A DNA stretch of 38,211 bases from Collinsella sp. (GTDB taxonomy: Bacteria; Actinomycetota; Coriobacteriia; Coriobacteriales; Coriobacteriaceae), in contig JAHYYL010000019.1 of NCBI GenBank assembly GCA_019424965.1, positions 5,998-44,208 on the forward strand. The letters are read 5' to 3'. The notes beneath the pieces are model-generated. The model did not search any database, had not been told where the DNA came from, and worked only from the letters and a program-made list of their open reading frames with translations. The first letter of the stretch is position 1. Every line of letters starts with the position of its first letter. Position numbers and translations under genes: made by a program. Positions 19,301 through 26,500 of the stretch are shown one piece after another.

Positions 19301-19541
19301 CGAAACCGCGCCCGTCGCCTAAAAGCTCCCAAAGCGAGCGAAGCCACGATGTAGGCGTCTTGTAGTCAATACCCAGCGAAACGCCGGCTTCCGCCGCATC
19401 ATGACGGCACAGGTCGAGCTCGGCAAACGTTGGCGCCAGCAGCACGGCACGCCCGTGGCGGGCAATAAGGTCGGCAAGCAGCGCCGCCTCGGCATCGCTC
19501 AAATCCGCGCCGGCGTTGGTGGTATAGATTCGAACAGGCAT
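16389..19541 (-). CDS. addB: AddB-type helicase-nuclease subunit (PD-(D/E)XK nuclease)
   Basis: A 1,050-residue protein predicted to partner AddA in processing DNA ends. The C-terminal nuclease is clear: LTSASQIEAYSTCPLC (about 733-748), GNFVHDVLEHL, GGRIDRVDVD and VIDYKHRSG (about 895). The N-terminal half is inactive-helicase-like and lacks the Walker A GxxGxGK(T/S) seen in Bacillus AddB; the segment that should hold it reads TNAGADLSDAEAALLADL. The iron-sulfur cysteines of AddB (one before the nuclease, three at the C-terminus) are incomplete: only CPLC and a single ARCSYNHEGTF cysteine are present. A low-complexity DAKAADADKA repeat lies near residue 645. GGAGG is 3 nt from the ATG at 19541. 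The gene immediately precedes addA. Confidence 0.82.
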   Translation of the reverse strand: MPVRIYTTNAGADLSDAEAALLADLIARHGRAVLLAPTFAELDLCRHDAAEAGVSLGIDYKTPTSWLRSLWELLGDGRGFVDNLQRQMLFSDMVARLDDADLQPLSRSQGTVRMLARMARDVLPGVAGTGAERCCDNVCKPKPKSDAEARVFELLCAYTRGLDRRDMVEPCEAADIMAGALADNLPGCARAVCVRGVTSFTYSLLELLSAVANNGGEVVVLLAREQAAMREELAAAFDVRGVLFEIAPLGEGAAAPQTASKSAAQPAFIEVAGPHARAHAYADVIDKLVKARKESKDDKAAATPADPVRVLVVSARAPQLFGELAARLAARHVAAETAEFTAFSKSIAGRQFTALANLIERMKAADEGAASKTEWWPAPELTDWIYSPLSGADAASARTFDKNMRLSRSKTTAGVKSLLQSVQGQVRGARKAASDESWFKNVPCVISDVFQALWRDKPVTALKAMLAVAEALPDRALGGLDGQARRQAEVALLRHVIDILMNGARALDVSQAATVPVLDDIRTKVDKRSAAYDYETYEVDRAPRAQVRFASLADAAALRPGSYDAVLFADVDLDSYPLSHEEGPLTTLTASLGREGVTLEPAALLRARFGRAIQASRGPVTLARVTHDRQARECYPAAVWTELRAHAEAANDAKAADADKAADDAKAVGADKAKCVGEGDIVRDFDPEAGEGLRRERVTCEAPQHLSDEAIPYLVLRRRDGEGEDAPLVPRLTSASQIEAYSTCPLCWFVSYRVKPQSIDAGFGNMEKGNFVHDVLEHLHARLPQEGMERVTPMNLPRAKELLHEVFAETLAEHAGKRGTEGPLVPLSPVEERQVAEILPQLEGVLAYESEALAPFAPRYLEFAFNELRVEYAGWPLGGRIDRVDVDAENRAVVIDYKHRSGVEEFKLADPTVRDEESGEAPIDDPRWLPPHTQTLIYAQAMRRALGLDTRAALYFSTKGGKPALRGAASAELLEEERGDGRIPGLKEGFPGEGGSMDFDALLDRVETGIAERLRELEAGNVAAVDPTSAQAAHARCSYNHEGTFVRRDV

Positions 19542-19623
19542 GGTCCTCCACTCAAACCGTTCGCAATAATCAATGTATCCATCCTACCCGCCCAAGCGGA
19601 CAGATTTGCCCCACGCCAACAGA

Positions 19624-19646
19624 TTTCCTCCGTCCCCAGGGGATCA
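19624..19646. repeat. Dispersed CCGTCCCC repeat, copy 3 (partial)
   Basis: This 23-nt segment matches 22 of 23 positions of the complement of the repeat at 33207-33237, including TTTCCTCCGTCCCCA and the closing GGGATCA. The matching left stem arm is lost here. It lies directly beyond the terminator of the YerC-like gene. Confidence 0.7.
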
Positions 19647-19647
19647 A

Positions 19648-19673
19648 AAAACCGCCCCCGGAGGAGCGGTTTT
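19648..19673 (-). terminator. Intrinsic terminator of the YerC/TrpR-like gene
   Basis: Arms AAAACCGC (19648-19655) and GCGGTTTT (19666-19673) enclose a 10-nt loop. On the minus strand the stem ends in TTTTTTG. It lies 23 nt beyond the stop codon of the gene ending at 19697 and separates it from addB. Confidence 0.8.
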
Positions 19674-19696
19674 GCACAATTCGTTTTTGGCGCGGC

Positions 19697-19996
19697 CTAC
19701 TCGCCATCCTCCAGTTTAATGAGGATCTTGCGGTAGCCACCGTACTCGCCGTTGAGTGCCTTGGACACACGGCTCACCGTGGTGGACGAAGCGCCGGTAC
19801 GCGCCTGAACCTCAACATAGGGCTCGCCCTCGTCCAGGTAACGCGCGACCTGCAGACGCTGCGATAGATCACAAATCTCGCGCGGCGTGCAGATATCGGT
19901 CAAGAACGCTTGGATATCTTTCTCGTCGTCCAAAAGGCTAAATGCGTGGACCAGCTGCTTGACATCAGGCTTGTCAAACATGTTCTCGATATTCAT
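19697..19996 (-). CDS. YerC/YecD family TrpR-related DNA-binding protein
   Basis: This 99-residue protein matches the TrpR-like YerC/YecD family of small cytoplasmic helix-turn-helix proteins. FLTDICTPREICDLSQRLQVARYL and the recognition-helix region ARTGASSTTVSRVSKALNGEYGGY (about 65-88) are the hallmark segments. TrpR itself binds tryptophan; whether this subgroup binds a ligand is not established here. The nearest upstream element is a weak GGCGGTGA before the ATG at 19996. It is divergent from the holin-like gene across a 324-bp gap and ends at a strong terminator, so it is monocistronic. No trp genes are nearby, so its target cannot be inferred from context. Confidence 0.85.
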   Translation of the reverse strand: MNIENMFDKPDVKQLVHAFSLLDDEKDIQAFLTDICTPREICDLSQRLQVARYLDEGEPYVEVQARTGASSTTVSRVSKALNGEYGGYRKILIKLEDGE

Positions 19997-20320
19997 CGAT
20001 CACCGCCAAACCCGCCAAAAGGCATCGAAGTTGATACTGACATCGGGCATCGTTCGCCCGTTCTATGCAATAGGGCAACGCCTGTGGCTTTTGCCCGTAG
20101 CAGTGTAGCACACCACCAAACTAAAGCGACAAGACTCTCTGCCAGCGGCGCGTTTTTCAGGACGAACGCCGTTTTGAAACCGAATGCGCACGTAAGCTCC
20201 ACGAATATCTGAGACAATGGGCGGCCGAACAAGGCGGCACACCCGAGCGGCCGTCCAAGCTGCCGCAGCAAACCGCTTCACGCGACACCGACGCACCCTG
20301 CGCAAGAAAGGATTCACACC
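19997..20320. other. Divergent intergenic region between YerC-like and holin-like genes
   Basis: This 324-bp gap has no convincing reading frame with a ribosome binding site. A hairpin GGGCAA (20073-20078) / TTGCCC (20091-20096) is present. On the minus strand TTGTCG (20132-20127), 19 nt, then TGC-TACACT (TACACT at 20107-20102) is a possible extended -10 promoter for the YerC-like gene. I see no convincing plus-strand promoter; a weak GACAAT lies at 20213-20218. Confidence 0.4.
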
Positions 20321-20686
20321 ATGCGCTTTATGCTTAACTGGCTCTTTACCTCGATCGCCATCGCGATTGCCACGTTCCTCGTCCCCGGCATCCAGCCCTT
20401 CGGTTTTGCCGAGGCCTGGGTCTGTTTCGCCTTCGTGGGACTGTTCCTGAACATCGTCGATTCGCTCGTCAAGCCGTTTCTGACGGTTATCTCGCTGCCG
20501 CTCACGATCATTACGCTGGGTATTTTTCAGCTCGTAGTCAACAGCTTTATGCTCGAGCTGGCCAGCTATCTGTCGGTCAATCTGCTGGGCGCGGGTATCT
20601 CCATCGCCAGCTTTGGATCGGCCTTTATGGGCAGCATCCTGGTGTCCATCATGCGCAGCATCCTCGACAGCATCGCCGAGGGCTAA
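20321..20686 (+). CDS. Phage holin family IV-like (PF04020-type) four-helix membrane protein
   Basis: A 121-residue integral membrane protein with four hydrophobic segments (about 5-23, 30-48, 53-77, 88-115). The family signature is visible: LVPGIQPFGFAEAWVCFAFVGLFLNIVDSL in the first half (read as two helices around a short loop), then KPFLTVISLPLTIITLGIF and a C-terminal helix. Members occur as single chromosomal genes in many bacteria, and the holin name reflects fold similarity, not a demonstrated lysis role. AAAGGA lies 8 nt before the ATG. No other phage genes flank it, so I do not read it as prophage. A strong terminator follows. Confidence 0.87.
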   Translation: MRFMLNWLFTSIAIAIATFLVPGIQPFGFAEAWVCFAFVGLFLNIVDSLVKPFLTVISLPLTIITLGIFQLVVNSFMLELASYLSVNLLGAGISIASFGSAFMGSILVSIMRSILDSIAEG

Positions 20687-20726
20687 AACGGCCATTCCGG
20701 CCGTGCCCGTCTCAACAGCCCAAAAC

Positions 20727-20759
20727 GAAGGCCGCCCATCACAAAAATGGGCGGCCTTC
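20727..20759. terminator. Strong, possibly bidirectional intrinsic terminator
   Basis: Perfect 13-bp arms (20727-20739 and 20747-20759; core GGCCGCCCAT) enclose a 7-nt loop and are followed on the plus strand by TTATTT. On the minus strand the stem is followed by GTTTTG. It ends the holin-like gene and may also stop readthrough from the opposite Rrf2 gene. Confidence 0.9.
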
Positions 20760-20791
20760 TTATTTGCCAAGTCTCAAAGGGCGAGAGAATC

Positions 20792-20820
20792 TGCCATTTC
20801 CACCCCGTCCCCAAATGGCA
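20792..20820. repeat. CCGTCCC-loop hairpin, copy 4
   Basis: Arms TGCCATTT (20792-20799) and AAATGGCA (20813-20820) enclose the loop CCACCCCGTCCCC. The loop resembles the conserved core of the repeat at 33207-33237, while the arms differ. It begins 6 nt beyond the stop codon of the Rrf2 gene. Confidence 0.55.
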
Positions 20821-20826
20821 AGTGGG

Positions 20827-21255
20827 CTAGATCACGTAGTCGTAGCCTTCGTTGGGAGCAACGAGCGTATCGAGTGTCACGCCGTCGAGGTAGTCGTTGA
20901 TGAGCTTGTCCAGGTTCTTCCAAACATCGAGTGTAGGACACTCATCAGATCGCGAGCAACCTTTGCAGTCGCCGTCCAGGCATGCGACCGGTGCTAGGCT
21001 ACCCTCGGTCAGGCGCAGGATCTCGCCCACCGTGTACTGCTCGGGCGGGCGCGTGAGCACGTAGCCGCCGCCCTTGCCGCGCATGCCCGAGAGCATATTG
21101 GCGCGCACGAGCGTAGCCAAAATGTTCTCCAAATATTTCTCCGAAATCCCCTGACGCGCGGCGATCTCTTTGAGGGGAATGCGGCCTGCCGCCTGATGCT
21201 CGGCCAAGTCGACCATAACGCGCAGGGCATATCTGCCCTTTGTGGAAACCAACAT
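20827..21255 (-). CDS. Rrf2-family transcriptional regulator (IscR/CymR-like)
   Basis: A 142-residue winged-helix repressor/activator. The Rrf2 N-terminus MLVSTKGRYALRVMVDLAEH is followed by the recognition region RQGISEKYLENILATLVRANML (about 34-55) and the wing GMRGKGGGYVLTRPP. Four cysteines lie in ACLDGDCKGCSRSDECP (about 91-107), the region where IscR-type members bind an Fe-S cluster, so redox or cluster sensing is plausible. The ATG follows AAAGG. It is divergent from cysK, whose promoter overlaps an inverted repeat, so control of cysteine synthesis (a CymR-like role) is the best inference. CymR itself lacks such a cysteine cluster, so the sensing mode may be IscR-like. Confidence 0.92.
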   Translation of the reverse strand: MLVSTKGRYALRVMVDLAEHQAAGRIPLKEIAARQGISEKYLENILATLVRANMLSGMRGKGGGYVLTRPPEQYTVGEILRLTEGSLAPVACLDGDCKGCSRSDECPTLDVWKNLDKLINDYLDGVTLDTLVAPNEGYDYVI

Positions 21256-21372
21256 ATATATTGCTGCCTTTCGGTCTTTTAATTCGTAGAAATTCTAGCC
21301 GAAATATTGGTTTTGAAAATACCTATTCCCGTCAAGATGGTTAATCGACTCGTAATAATCTTCTATTTCCTA

Positions 21373-21401
21373 TTGCATTACTAGGCTTTAGTGCCTACTA
21401 T
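21373..21401 (+). promoter_or_regulatory. Candidate cysK promoter with overlapping operator
   Basis: TTGCAT (21373-21378), a 17-nt spacer and TACTAT (21396-21401) form a good sigma-70-type promoter with a start near 21408. An imperfect inverted repeat, TACTAGGC (21379-21386) and GCCTACTA (21393-21400), with 7 of 8 positions paired, fills the spacer and overlaps the -10 element. That placement suits repression by the divergent Rrf2 protein. Confidence 0.65.
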
Positions 21402-21423
21402 GCTTGCCAACAGCAAAACGAAC

Positions 21424-21469
21424 AACCCATAAGGTTTGTGGGTTTCGCTGCTACCCACGCCGTAAAACC
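21424..21469 (+). other. Structured cysK leader with two competing hairpins
   Basis: In the roughly 100-nt leader, AACCCA (21424-21429) can pair with TGGGTT (21439-21444). Alternatively GTGGGT (21438-21443) can pair with ACCCAC (21453-21458), further supported by GGTTT (21433-21437) with AAACC (21465-21469). The pairings exclude one another. No U-tract follows, so attenuation is not established. Confidence 0.35.
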
Positions 21470-21508
21470 ACACGGTATCCAGTCATTTGAACACTTTGGA
21501 GGTTCACC

Positions 21509-22447
<939 letters not shown>

Positions 22448-22558
22448 GGTCTGTTGCCCATAGGTTGAGCCCAGGATGAACCGGTCTCCTCTCTCCCGGC
22501 AGCTTGAGCCCATCCCATCAGGGCGCCCCACGAGTCGTCCGAACTTGCTACAATGTCT

Positions 22559-22586
22559 GCGGCGCGGAACCAGCCTCCCGCGCCGC
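22559..22586 (+). terminator. Intrinsic terminator between cysK and mnmA
   Basis: Perfect 9-bp arms GCGGCGCGG (22559-22567) and CCGCGCCGC (22578-22586) enclose a 10-nt loop and are followed by TTTTCTTTTTT. It should end the cysK transcript. An extended -10-like TGCTACAAT (22546-22554) ends just before it, so a start for mnmA may lie at the base of the hairpin. Confidence 0.88.
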
Positions 22587-22626
22587 TTTTCTTTTTTGGC
22601 CACATGCCACCAAGGAGAACCTCCCC

Positions 22627-23727
22627 ATGCACAACAAGCGCGTGCTCGTCGCCATGAGCGGCGGCGTCGATTCCAGCGTGACCGCGTATCTGCTCAAAAA
22701 TCAGGGTTACGAATGTGTCGGTGCCACCATGCGCCTCACCTGTCCCGCGCCCGATCCCGTCACGGGCATGAGCAAAGTCGATCGCGACATCGCTGACGCG
22801 AAGGCCGTCGCCGGGCGCCTGGGAATACCCCATCACGTGCTCGACTTGCAGCAAACCTTCGACCGTAACGTGATCGAGCGCTTTGTGAACGCCTACCAGG
22901 AGGGGCTGACGCCCAATCCGTGCATCATCTGCAACCGCCACATTAAGTTTGGCGCGCTGCTCGATGCGGCGCTGGACATGGGCTGCGACTATATCGCCAC
23001 GGGCCATTACGCCAAAACAAGCCAAGCGGCAGATGGCACCTGGCAGCTACATCGCGGCGAAGATCCCAAAAAGGACCAAAGCTACTTTTTGTATTCGCTT
23101 ACGCAGGAGCGCCTGGCGCGCACGATTTTTCCGCTGGCAGGGCTGGACAAAGAGTGCGATGTGCGCCGCATTGCCGCCGAGCAGGGCTTCATCAACGCCA
23201 AGAAGGCCGAGAGCGAGGATATCTGCTTTATCCCGGACGGCGACTATGCGGGCTATATCGAGCGCCGCTGCGGACACGCCGCTGCACCGGGCGATATCGT
23301 GTGGCGCGACGGCAGCGTGGTCGGAAGCCACAATGGCGCCTTGCGCTATACCATAGGCCAGCGCAAGGGCCTGGGCGTCGCGATGGCGCACCCCGTGTAC
23401 GTAACGGGCGTCGATGCCGCCAACAACATTGTGCATCTGGGCGAGGCCGAGGACCTGACGGCCACAGCGCTCACAGCCAACGACTGGATTTGGAGCGCCC
23501 CTGCCGACCACATGGAGGCCGAGCTGGATGCCGGCGGCATTCGCGTGGGCGCCAAATACCGCTACCGACAGAAAGACCAGGCAGCAACCCTTACGCGTGA
23601 TGAAGACGGACAAATGCTGCTAACTTTTGACGAGCCGCAGCGAGCCATCGCCCCCGGCCAGGCAGTCGTAGTCTACCGCGGCGACATCGTCCTGGGCGGC
23701 GGCACGGTGGCCGGCGCACTTAAGTAG
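22627..23727 (+). CDS. mnmA: tRNA-specific 2-thiouridylase
   Basis: MnmA makes 2-thiouridine at wobble position 34 of Lys, Glu and Gln tRNAs, using ATP and sulfur relayed from a cysteine desulfurase. The 366-residue product opens MHNKRVLVAMSGGVDSSVTA, with the PP-loop SGGVDSS. The catalytic cysteine is in NPCIICNRHIKF (about 98-109), and the second active-site cysteine is in the conserved stretch KKAESEDICFIPDGDY (about 193-208). The C-terminal beta-barrel follows. The ATG at 22627 is preceded by AAGGAG about 10 nt upstream; an in-frame upstream extension lacks similarity to the family and overlaps the terminator. Proximity to cysK fits cysteine being the ultimate sulfur donor. Confidence 0.96.
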   Translation: MHNKRVLVAMSGGVDSSVTAYLLKNQGYECVGATMRLTCPAPDPVTGMSKVDRDIADAKAVAGRLGIPHHVLDLQQTFDRNVIERFVNAYQEGLTPNPCIICNRHIKFGALLDAALDMGCDYIATGHYAKTSQAADGTWQLHRGEDPKKDQSYFLYSLTQERLARTIFPLAGLDKECDVRRIAAEQGFINAKKAESEDICFIPDGDYAGYIERRCGHAAAPGDIVWRDGSVVGSHNGALRYTIGQRKGLGVAMAHPVYVTGVDAANNIVHLGEAEDLTATALTANDWIWSAPADHMEAELDAGGIRVGAKYRYRQKDQAATLTRDEDGQMLLTFDEPQRAIAPGQAVVVYRGDIVLGGGTVAGALK

Positions 23728-23735
23728 CCGCGGGT

Positions 23736-25109
23736 TTATCGCTGCACGTGTCGAAGTACCTCAACAGCGGCACCAACCTCGATTACGCGACGCTCGAGGC
23801 CGCGGCGGATGGCCTCGAGTCGACCCTCCGCCGTGGCCCATTTGCTCTGCGAAAGAATCTCGATCGCCTCATCAACAAATCCGTTGAGCCGCGATGAATC
23901 GAACCAATCGAGCGAGTCCGCAAGCGCCAGCTGGACGGAAGGGTCGGGCCCAAACGGCTTAGCGGAAAACCCAAACTCCCCAGCTGCGAGCACGGCAGTT
24001 GGTACGTTATACCACAGGCAGTTGCCGCTATCGAACAGCGGAGCAGGTTTTATCTCCAGGGTGTCGACATTGCGGATGATGCCGAAGTTTCGCCAATGGC
24101 GGTCGCTGTTGGCCAAAAGGGCATCGCAGACAATCATCTGCGACATAGACCTTCTCACAGCGGCCTCACCGACACCATGCTTGCCGAGGTAGCAACAGTA
24201 CCGGTCGTACGTCGAGTTTCCCCGCTGACTACCAAGTACGCCCTTAACGTAAACAGCCGGAACGTATTCCTCGCGGCCGTCAAGAAAGTCGTCGCACAGA
24301 CACACAGGGCCATCGAATATGCGCTCAACCGTGTAAGGAACAAACTCCCCCTTGGAAAGCAAGCGACGATGTAGAGCCGTTGCAACCGCCTCGTTAAAGG
24401 GACGCTGATCGTCCATCCCGCACCCTTTAGCCAAAACGCGAATGCCGTTTCGGATCATCCACGATTTAGGGAGCTCGCCCTCGGACGTGTTATCCGGATT
24501 TTTTAGACCGATGCCTTCCAGCCAACCCGAACGCTCTTCGGGCGCCGATCGCTCAAATTCGTTCTCAAAGTAATTGATGCTTTGCCATTTGAGTTCGACG
24601 CAATCGGCCGGCCGCAGCCAATAACAATCCGAAAGCGATAAGCCCAGGCACCGAACCGGAACCTCGATGCCATTGGCAATTCCCAGTTCACGATAGCGCG
24701 AGACGAGTCCAGGGCGGACGTCAGGCACCGACCGATGGCTCCACCACACGTTGAGCTCCCGTTTATTCACCGTAGGAGAAGAGCTCGAGCATGTGCCAAA
24801 CGGCATTCGTTGCGCATCGAGGACCTCGGCGATTTCGAAGGGAAACACACGCGTCGGATCAAATGAGACATGCGCGATCTCATGGTCGGCCGACATCAGC
24901 GTAAACTTGCGTCCCACATCAGCCGCAGGACGGCGTCCTCGCTTGCGGACCTTTTGGTAGGCGGTCGCAGAATTGTACTCGACCATCTTCCGGCCGCCCA
25001 CAATATCGCACACAAGCGTCCCCGATGCGGCAAGTTGCGATATGCGGGCTTTCGTAACGCCCAACAGGCGGGCGGCATCACCCATAGATAAGTACTCAGA
25101 CGTATCCAT
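23736..25109 (-). CDS. HTH - HipA-like kinase fusion protein
   Basis: This 457-residue protein combines an N-terminal excisionase/MerR-like helix-turn-helix (MGDAARLLGVTKARISQLAA, about 9-28) with a HipA/CtkA-like kinase domain. The kinase has a candidate ATP-binding region near 217-245 (SWMIRNGIRVLAKG, then FNEAVATALHRRL), the catalytic loop NSDRHWRNFG (about 334-343) and the metal-binding APLFDSGNCL (about 356-365), so it looks catalytically intact. The middle, GLSLSDCYWLRP and WQSINYFENEF, resembles a recurrent module of such gut-bacterial proteins. GAGGTGAT lies 7 nt before the ATG at 25109; GTG/ATG codons up to 25121 are alternatives. Base composition is a little more AT-rich than neighbours. 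No separate HipB gene is present, so the HTH may act in cis. Its substrate is unknown. Confidence 0.75.
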   Translation of the reverse strand: MDTSEYLSMGDAARLLGVTKARISQLAASGTLVCDIVGGRKMVEYNSATAYQKVRKRGRRPAADVGRKFTLMSADHEIAHVSFDPTRVFPFEIAEVLDAQRMPFGTCSSSSPTVNKRELNVWWSHRSVPDVRPGLVSRYRELGIANGIEVPVRCLGLSLSDCYWLRPADCVELKWQSINYFENEFERSAPEERSGWLEGIGLKNPDNTSEGELPKSWMIRNGIRVLAKGCGMDDQRPFNEAVATALHRRLLSKGEFVPYTVERIFDGPVCLCDDFLDGREEYVPAVYVKGVLGSQRGNSTYDRYCCYLGKHGVGEAAVRRSMSQMIVCDALLANSDRHWRNFGIIRNVDTLEIKPAPLFDSGNCLWYNVPTAVLAAGEFGFSAKPFGPDPSVQLALADSLDWFDSSRLNGFVDEAIEILSQSKWATAEGRLEAIRRGLERRVIEVGAAVEVLRHVQR

Positions 25110-25140
25110 ACACCGCATCACCTCGTTAAGTAATTTACAC

Positions 25141-25177
25141 GTTTAGTTAATAGATTACATACATCATAATACTAAAC
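25141..25177. promoter_or_regulatory. AT-rich promoter region with inverted repeat upstream of the HTH-HipA gene
   Basis: GTTTAGT (25141-25147) and ACTAAAC (25171-25177) form a perfect 7-bp inverted repeat separated by 23 nt of AT-rich DNA, 32-68 nt upstream of the HTH-HipA start. It is a candidate autoregulatory operator for that protein's own HTH domain. I could not fix -35/-10 elements with confidence. Confidence 0.45.
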
Positions 25178-25192
25178 AGCCCAAAGCGAAAA

Positions 25193-25213
25193 AAGGCCCG
25201 AAAAACGGGCCTT
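25193..25213 (-). terminator. Intrinsic terminator of the M42 peptidase gene
   Basis: Arms AAGGCCCG (25193-25200) and CGGGCCTT (25206-25213) enclose AAAAA. On the minus strand the stem runs into TTTTTTCGC. It lies 33 nt beyond the peptidase stop codon and insulates the HTH-HipA gene. Confidence 0.88.
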
Positions 25214-25246
25214 AGTGATTGGTCAGCCGAGTCGCAAGCTGCTCCC

Positions 25247-26290
25247 CTAGCGCTGCACGTAGGCGCGGACGAGCTCGTAGGTGTTGCGCACGCCGTCAAT
25301 GTGGCTGCGCTCGTAGTTGTGGCTCGCGTACACGCCGGGGCCGATCAGGCCGTGACGGATGTCGTAACCGGCCGAAAGCGTGGCCTCGACGTCGGAACCG
25401 TAATGCGGGTACACATCGATGGCGTAATCGAGCTCCAGCTCGCGCGCGATGTTGGACAGCGTGGTTACCAGGTCGTAGTTGTACGGACCGTCCGAATCCT
25501 TGGCGCAAATCGACACCATGCGCTCGGTGCAGCCCAGGTCGTCGCCCACGCAGCCCATGTCAACGCTGATCATCTCGCGCGTGTCGGCCGGCACAAAGGC
25601 ACCGCCGTGGCCGACCTCCTCGTACACGGTAAAGAGCAGTGACACCTTGCGCGAGAGCGTCACCTCGCCGTCAGCAACGGCGCGAGCCAGACCCAGCAGA
25701 ATCGACGCGGACAGCTTGTCGTCAAGGAAGCGGCTCTTGATGTAGCCGCTCTCCGTCACCGTGGTGCGCGGATCCATAGCGATGATGTCTCCAGCCTGAA
25801 TGCCCAGCTCGAGCACGTCGTCCTTGCTGTCGACGTTCTCGTCGAGCAGGATTTCCATGTTCTTCTCGATGGTCTTGACCGGCTCATCGGCCACATGCGC
25901 CGAAGGCTCGGTATTGAGAACCACACCCGTGTAGACATTGCCATCGCGCGTGTAAACGGTGCAGTTCTCGCCATCGGCCGTAGACCACTGATGCCCGCCA
26001 AGCGTCGTGGGACGCAGGCGACCATTGTCCTTGATGGAGCGCACCATGGCGCCCAGGGTATCGACATGGCTCGCCAATACGAGCGGCTCGCCCTCGCCGC
26101 CAAGCTCAACCAACACGTTGCCCTTATTGGAGCGCTCGGGGCCAAAGCCCATATCGCGCAACGTTTCCATTAGATAGTCAGTAGCCGCACGGGTATAGCC
26201 CGTAGGTGAAGCAATAGAAGTCAGCGTCTTCAACTGGTCAGTAATATAGGAGAGCGTCTCCTCTAGAGAAGCATCAACATTAGAAGCCAT
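25247..26290 (-). CDS. M42 family metallo-aminopeptidase
   Basis: A 347-residue cytoplasmic dinuclear-metal aminopeptidase of the M42 (glutamyl aminopeptidase/PepA-like) family, releasing N-terminal residues from peptides. Metal ligands and catalytic residues are visible in order: LASHVDTLGAMV (His and Asp), KSRFLDDKLSAS (bridging Asp), TVYEEVGHGGAF (catalytic and ligand Glu pair), SVDMGC (Asp) and ASHNYERSH (final His). GGAAGG lies 6 nt before the ATG at 26290; an ATG two codons upstream directly abuts that site and is unlikely. The gene has its own terminator. M42 members were once annotated as endoglucanases; nothing here suggests cellulose as substrate. Confidence 0.92.
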   Translation of the reverse strand: MASNVDASLEETLSYITDQLKTLTSIASPTGYTRAATDYLMETLRDMGFGPERSNKGNVLVELGGEGEPLVLASHVDTLGAMVRSIKDNGRLRPTTLGGHQWSTADGENCTVYTRDGNVYTGVVLNTEPSAHVADEPVKTIEKNMEILLDENVDSKDDVLELGIQAGDIIAMDPRTTVTESGYIKSRFLDDKLSASILLGLARAVADGEVTLSRKVSLLFTVYEEVGHGGAFVPADTREMISVDMGCVGDDLGCTERMVSICAKDSDGPYNYDLVTTLSNIARELELDYAIDVYPHYGSDVEATLSAGYDIRHGLIGPGVYASHNYERSHIDGVRNTYELVRAYVQR

Positions 26291-26500
26291 ATGCATCCTT
26301 CCAAGTAAAACTAAGACCGAGCCCCGATTTTAACCTTTCTGCACGTGCAATACTCTAGAAACCGAGCCGACTCCAGACGTCCCCGTACCGGTTTTGTGCA
26401 CGCGCTCGGTTTACAGTCCCAATCTTGCATAAATCCTATCGGTATCTGCATAAATATGAGGCATCTATTTGCTTCGTCTCAGGGTACCCCACCTTGGACC

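Noticed and set aside
20321..20686. Prophage remnant suggested by the holin-like gene
   Set aside because: No endolysin, structural or integrase genes flank it; PF04020-type proteins occur as ordinary chromosomal genes.
22463..22511. Direct repeat TTGAGCCCA (22463 and 22503) between cysK and mnmA
   Set aside because: Short, without further symmetry or a recognisable regulatory layout; likely chance in GC-rich DNA.
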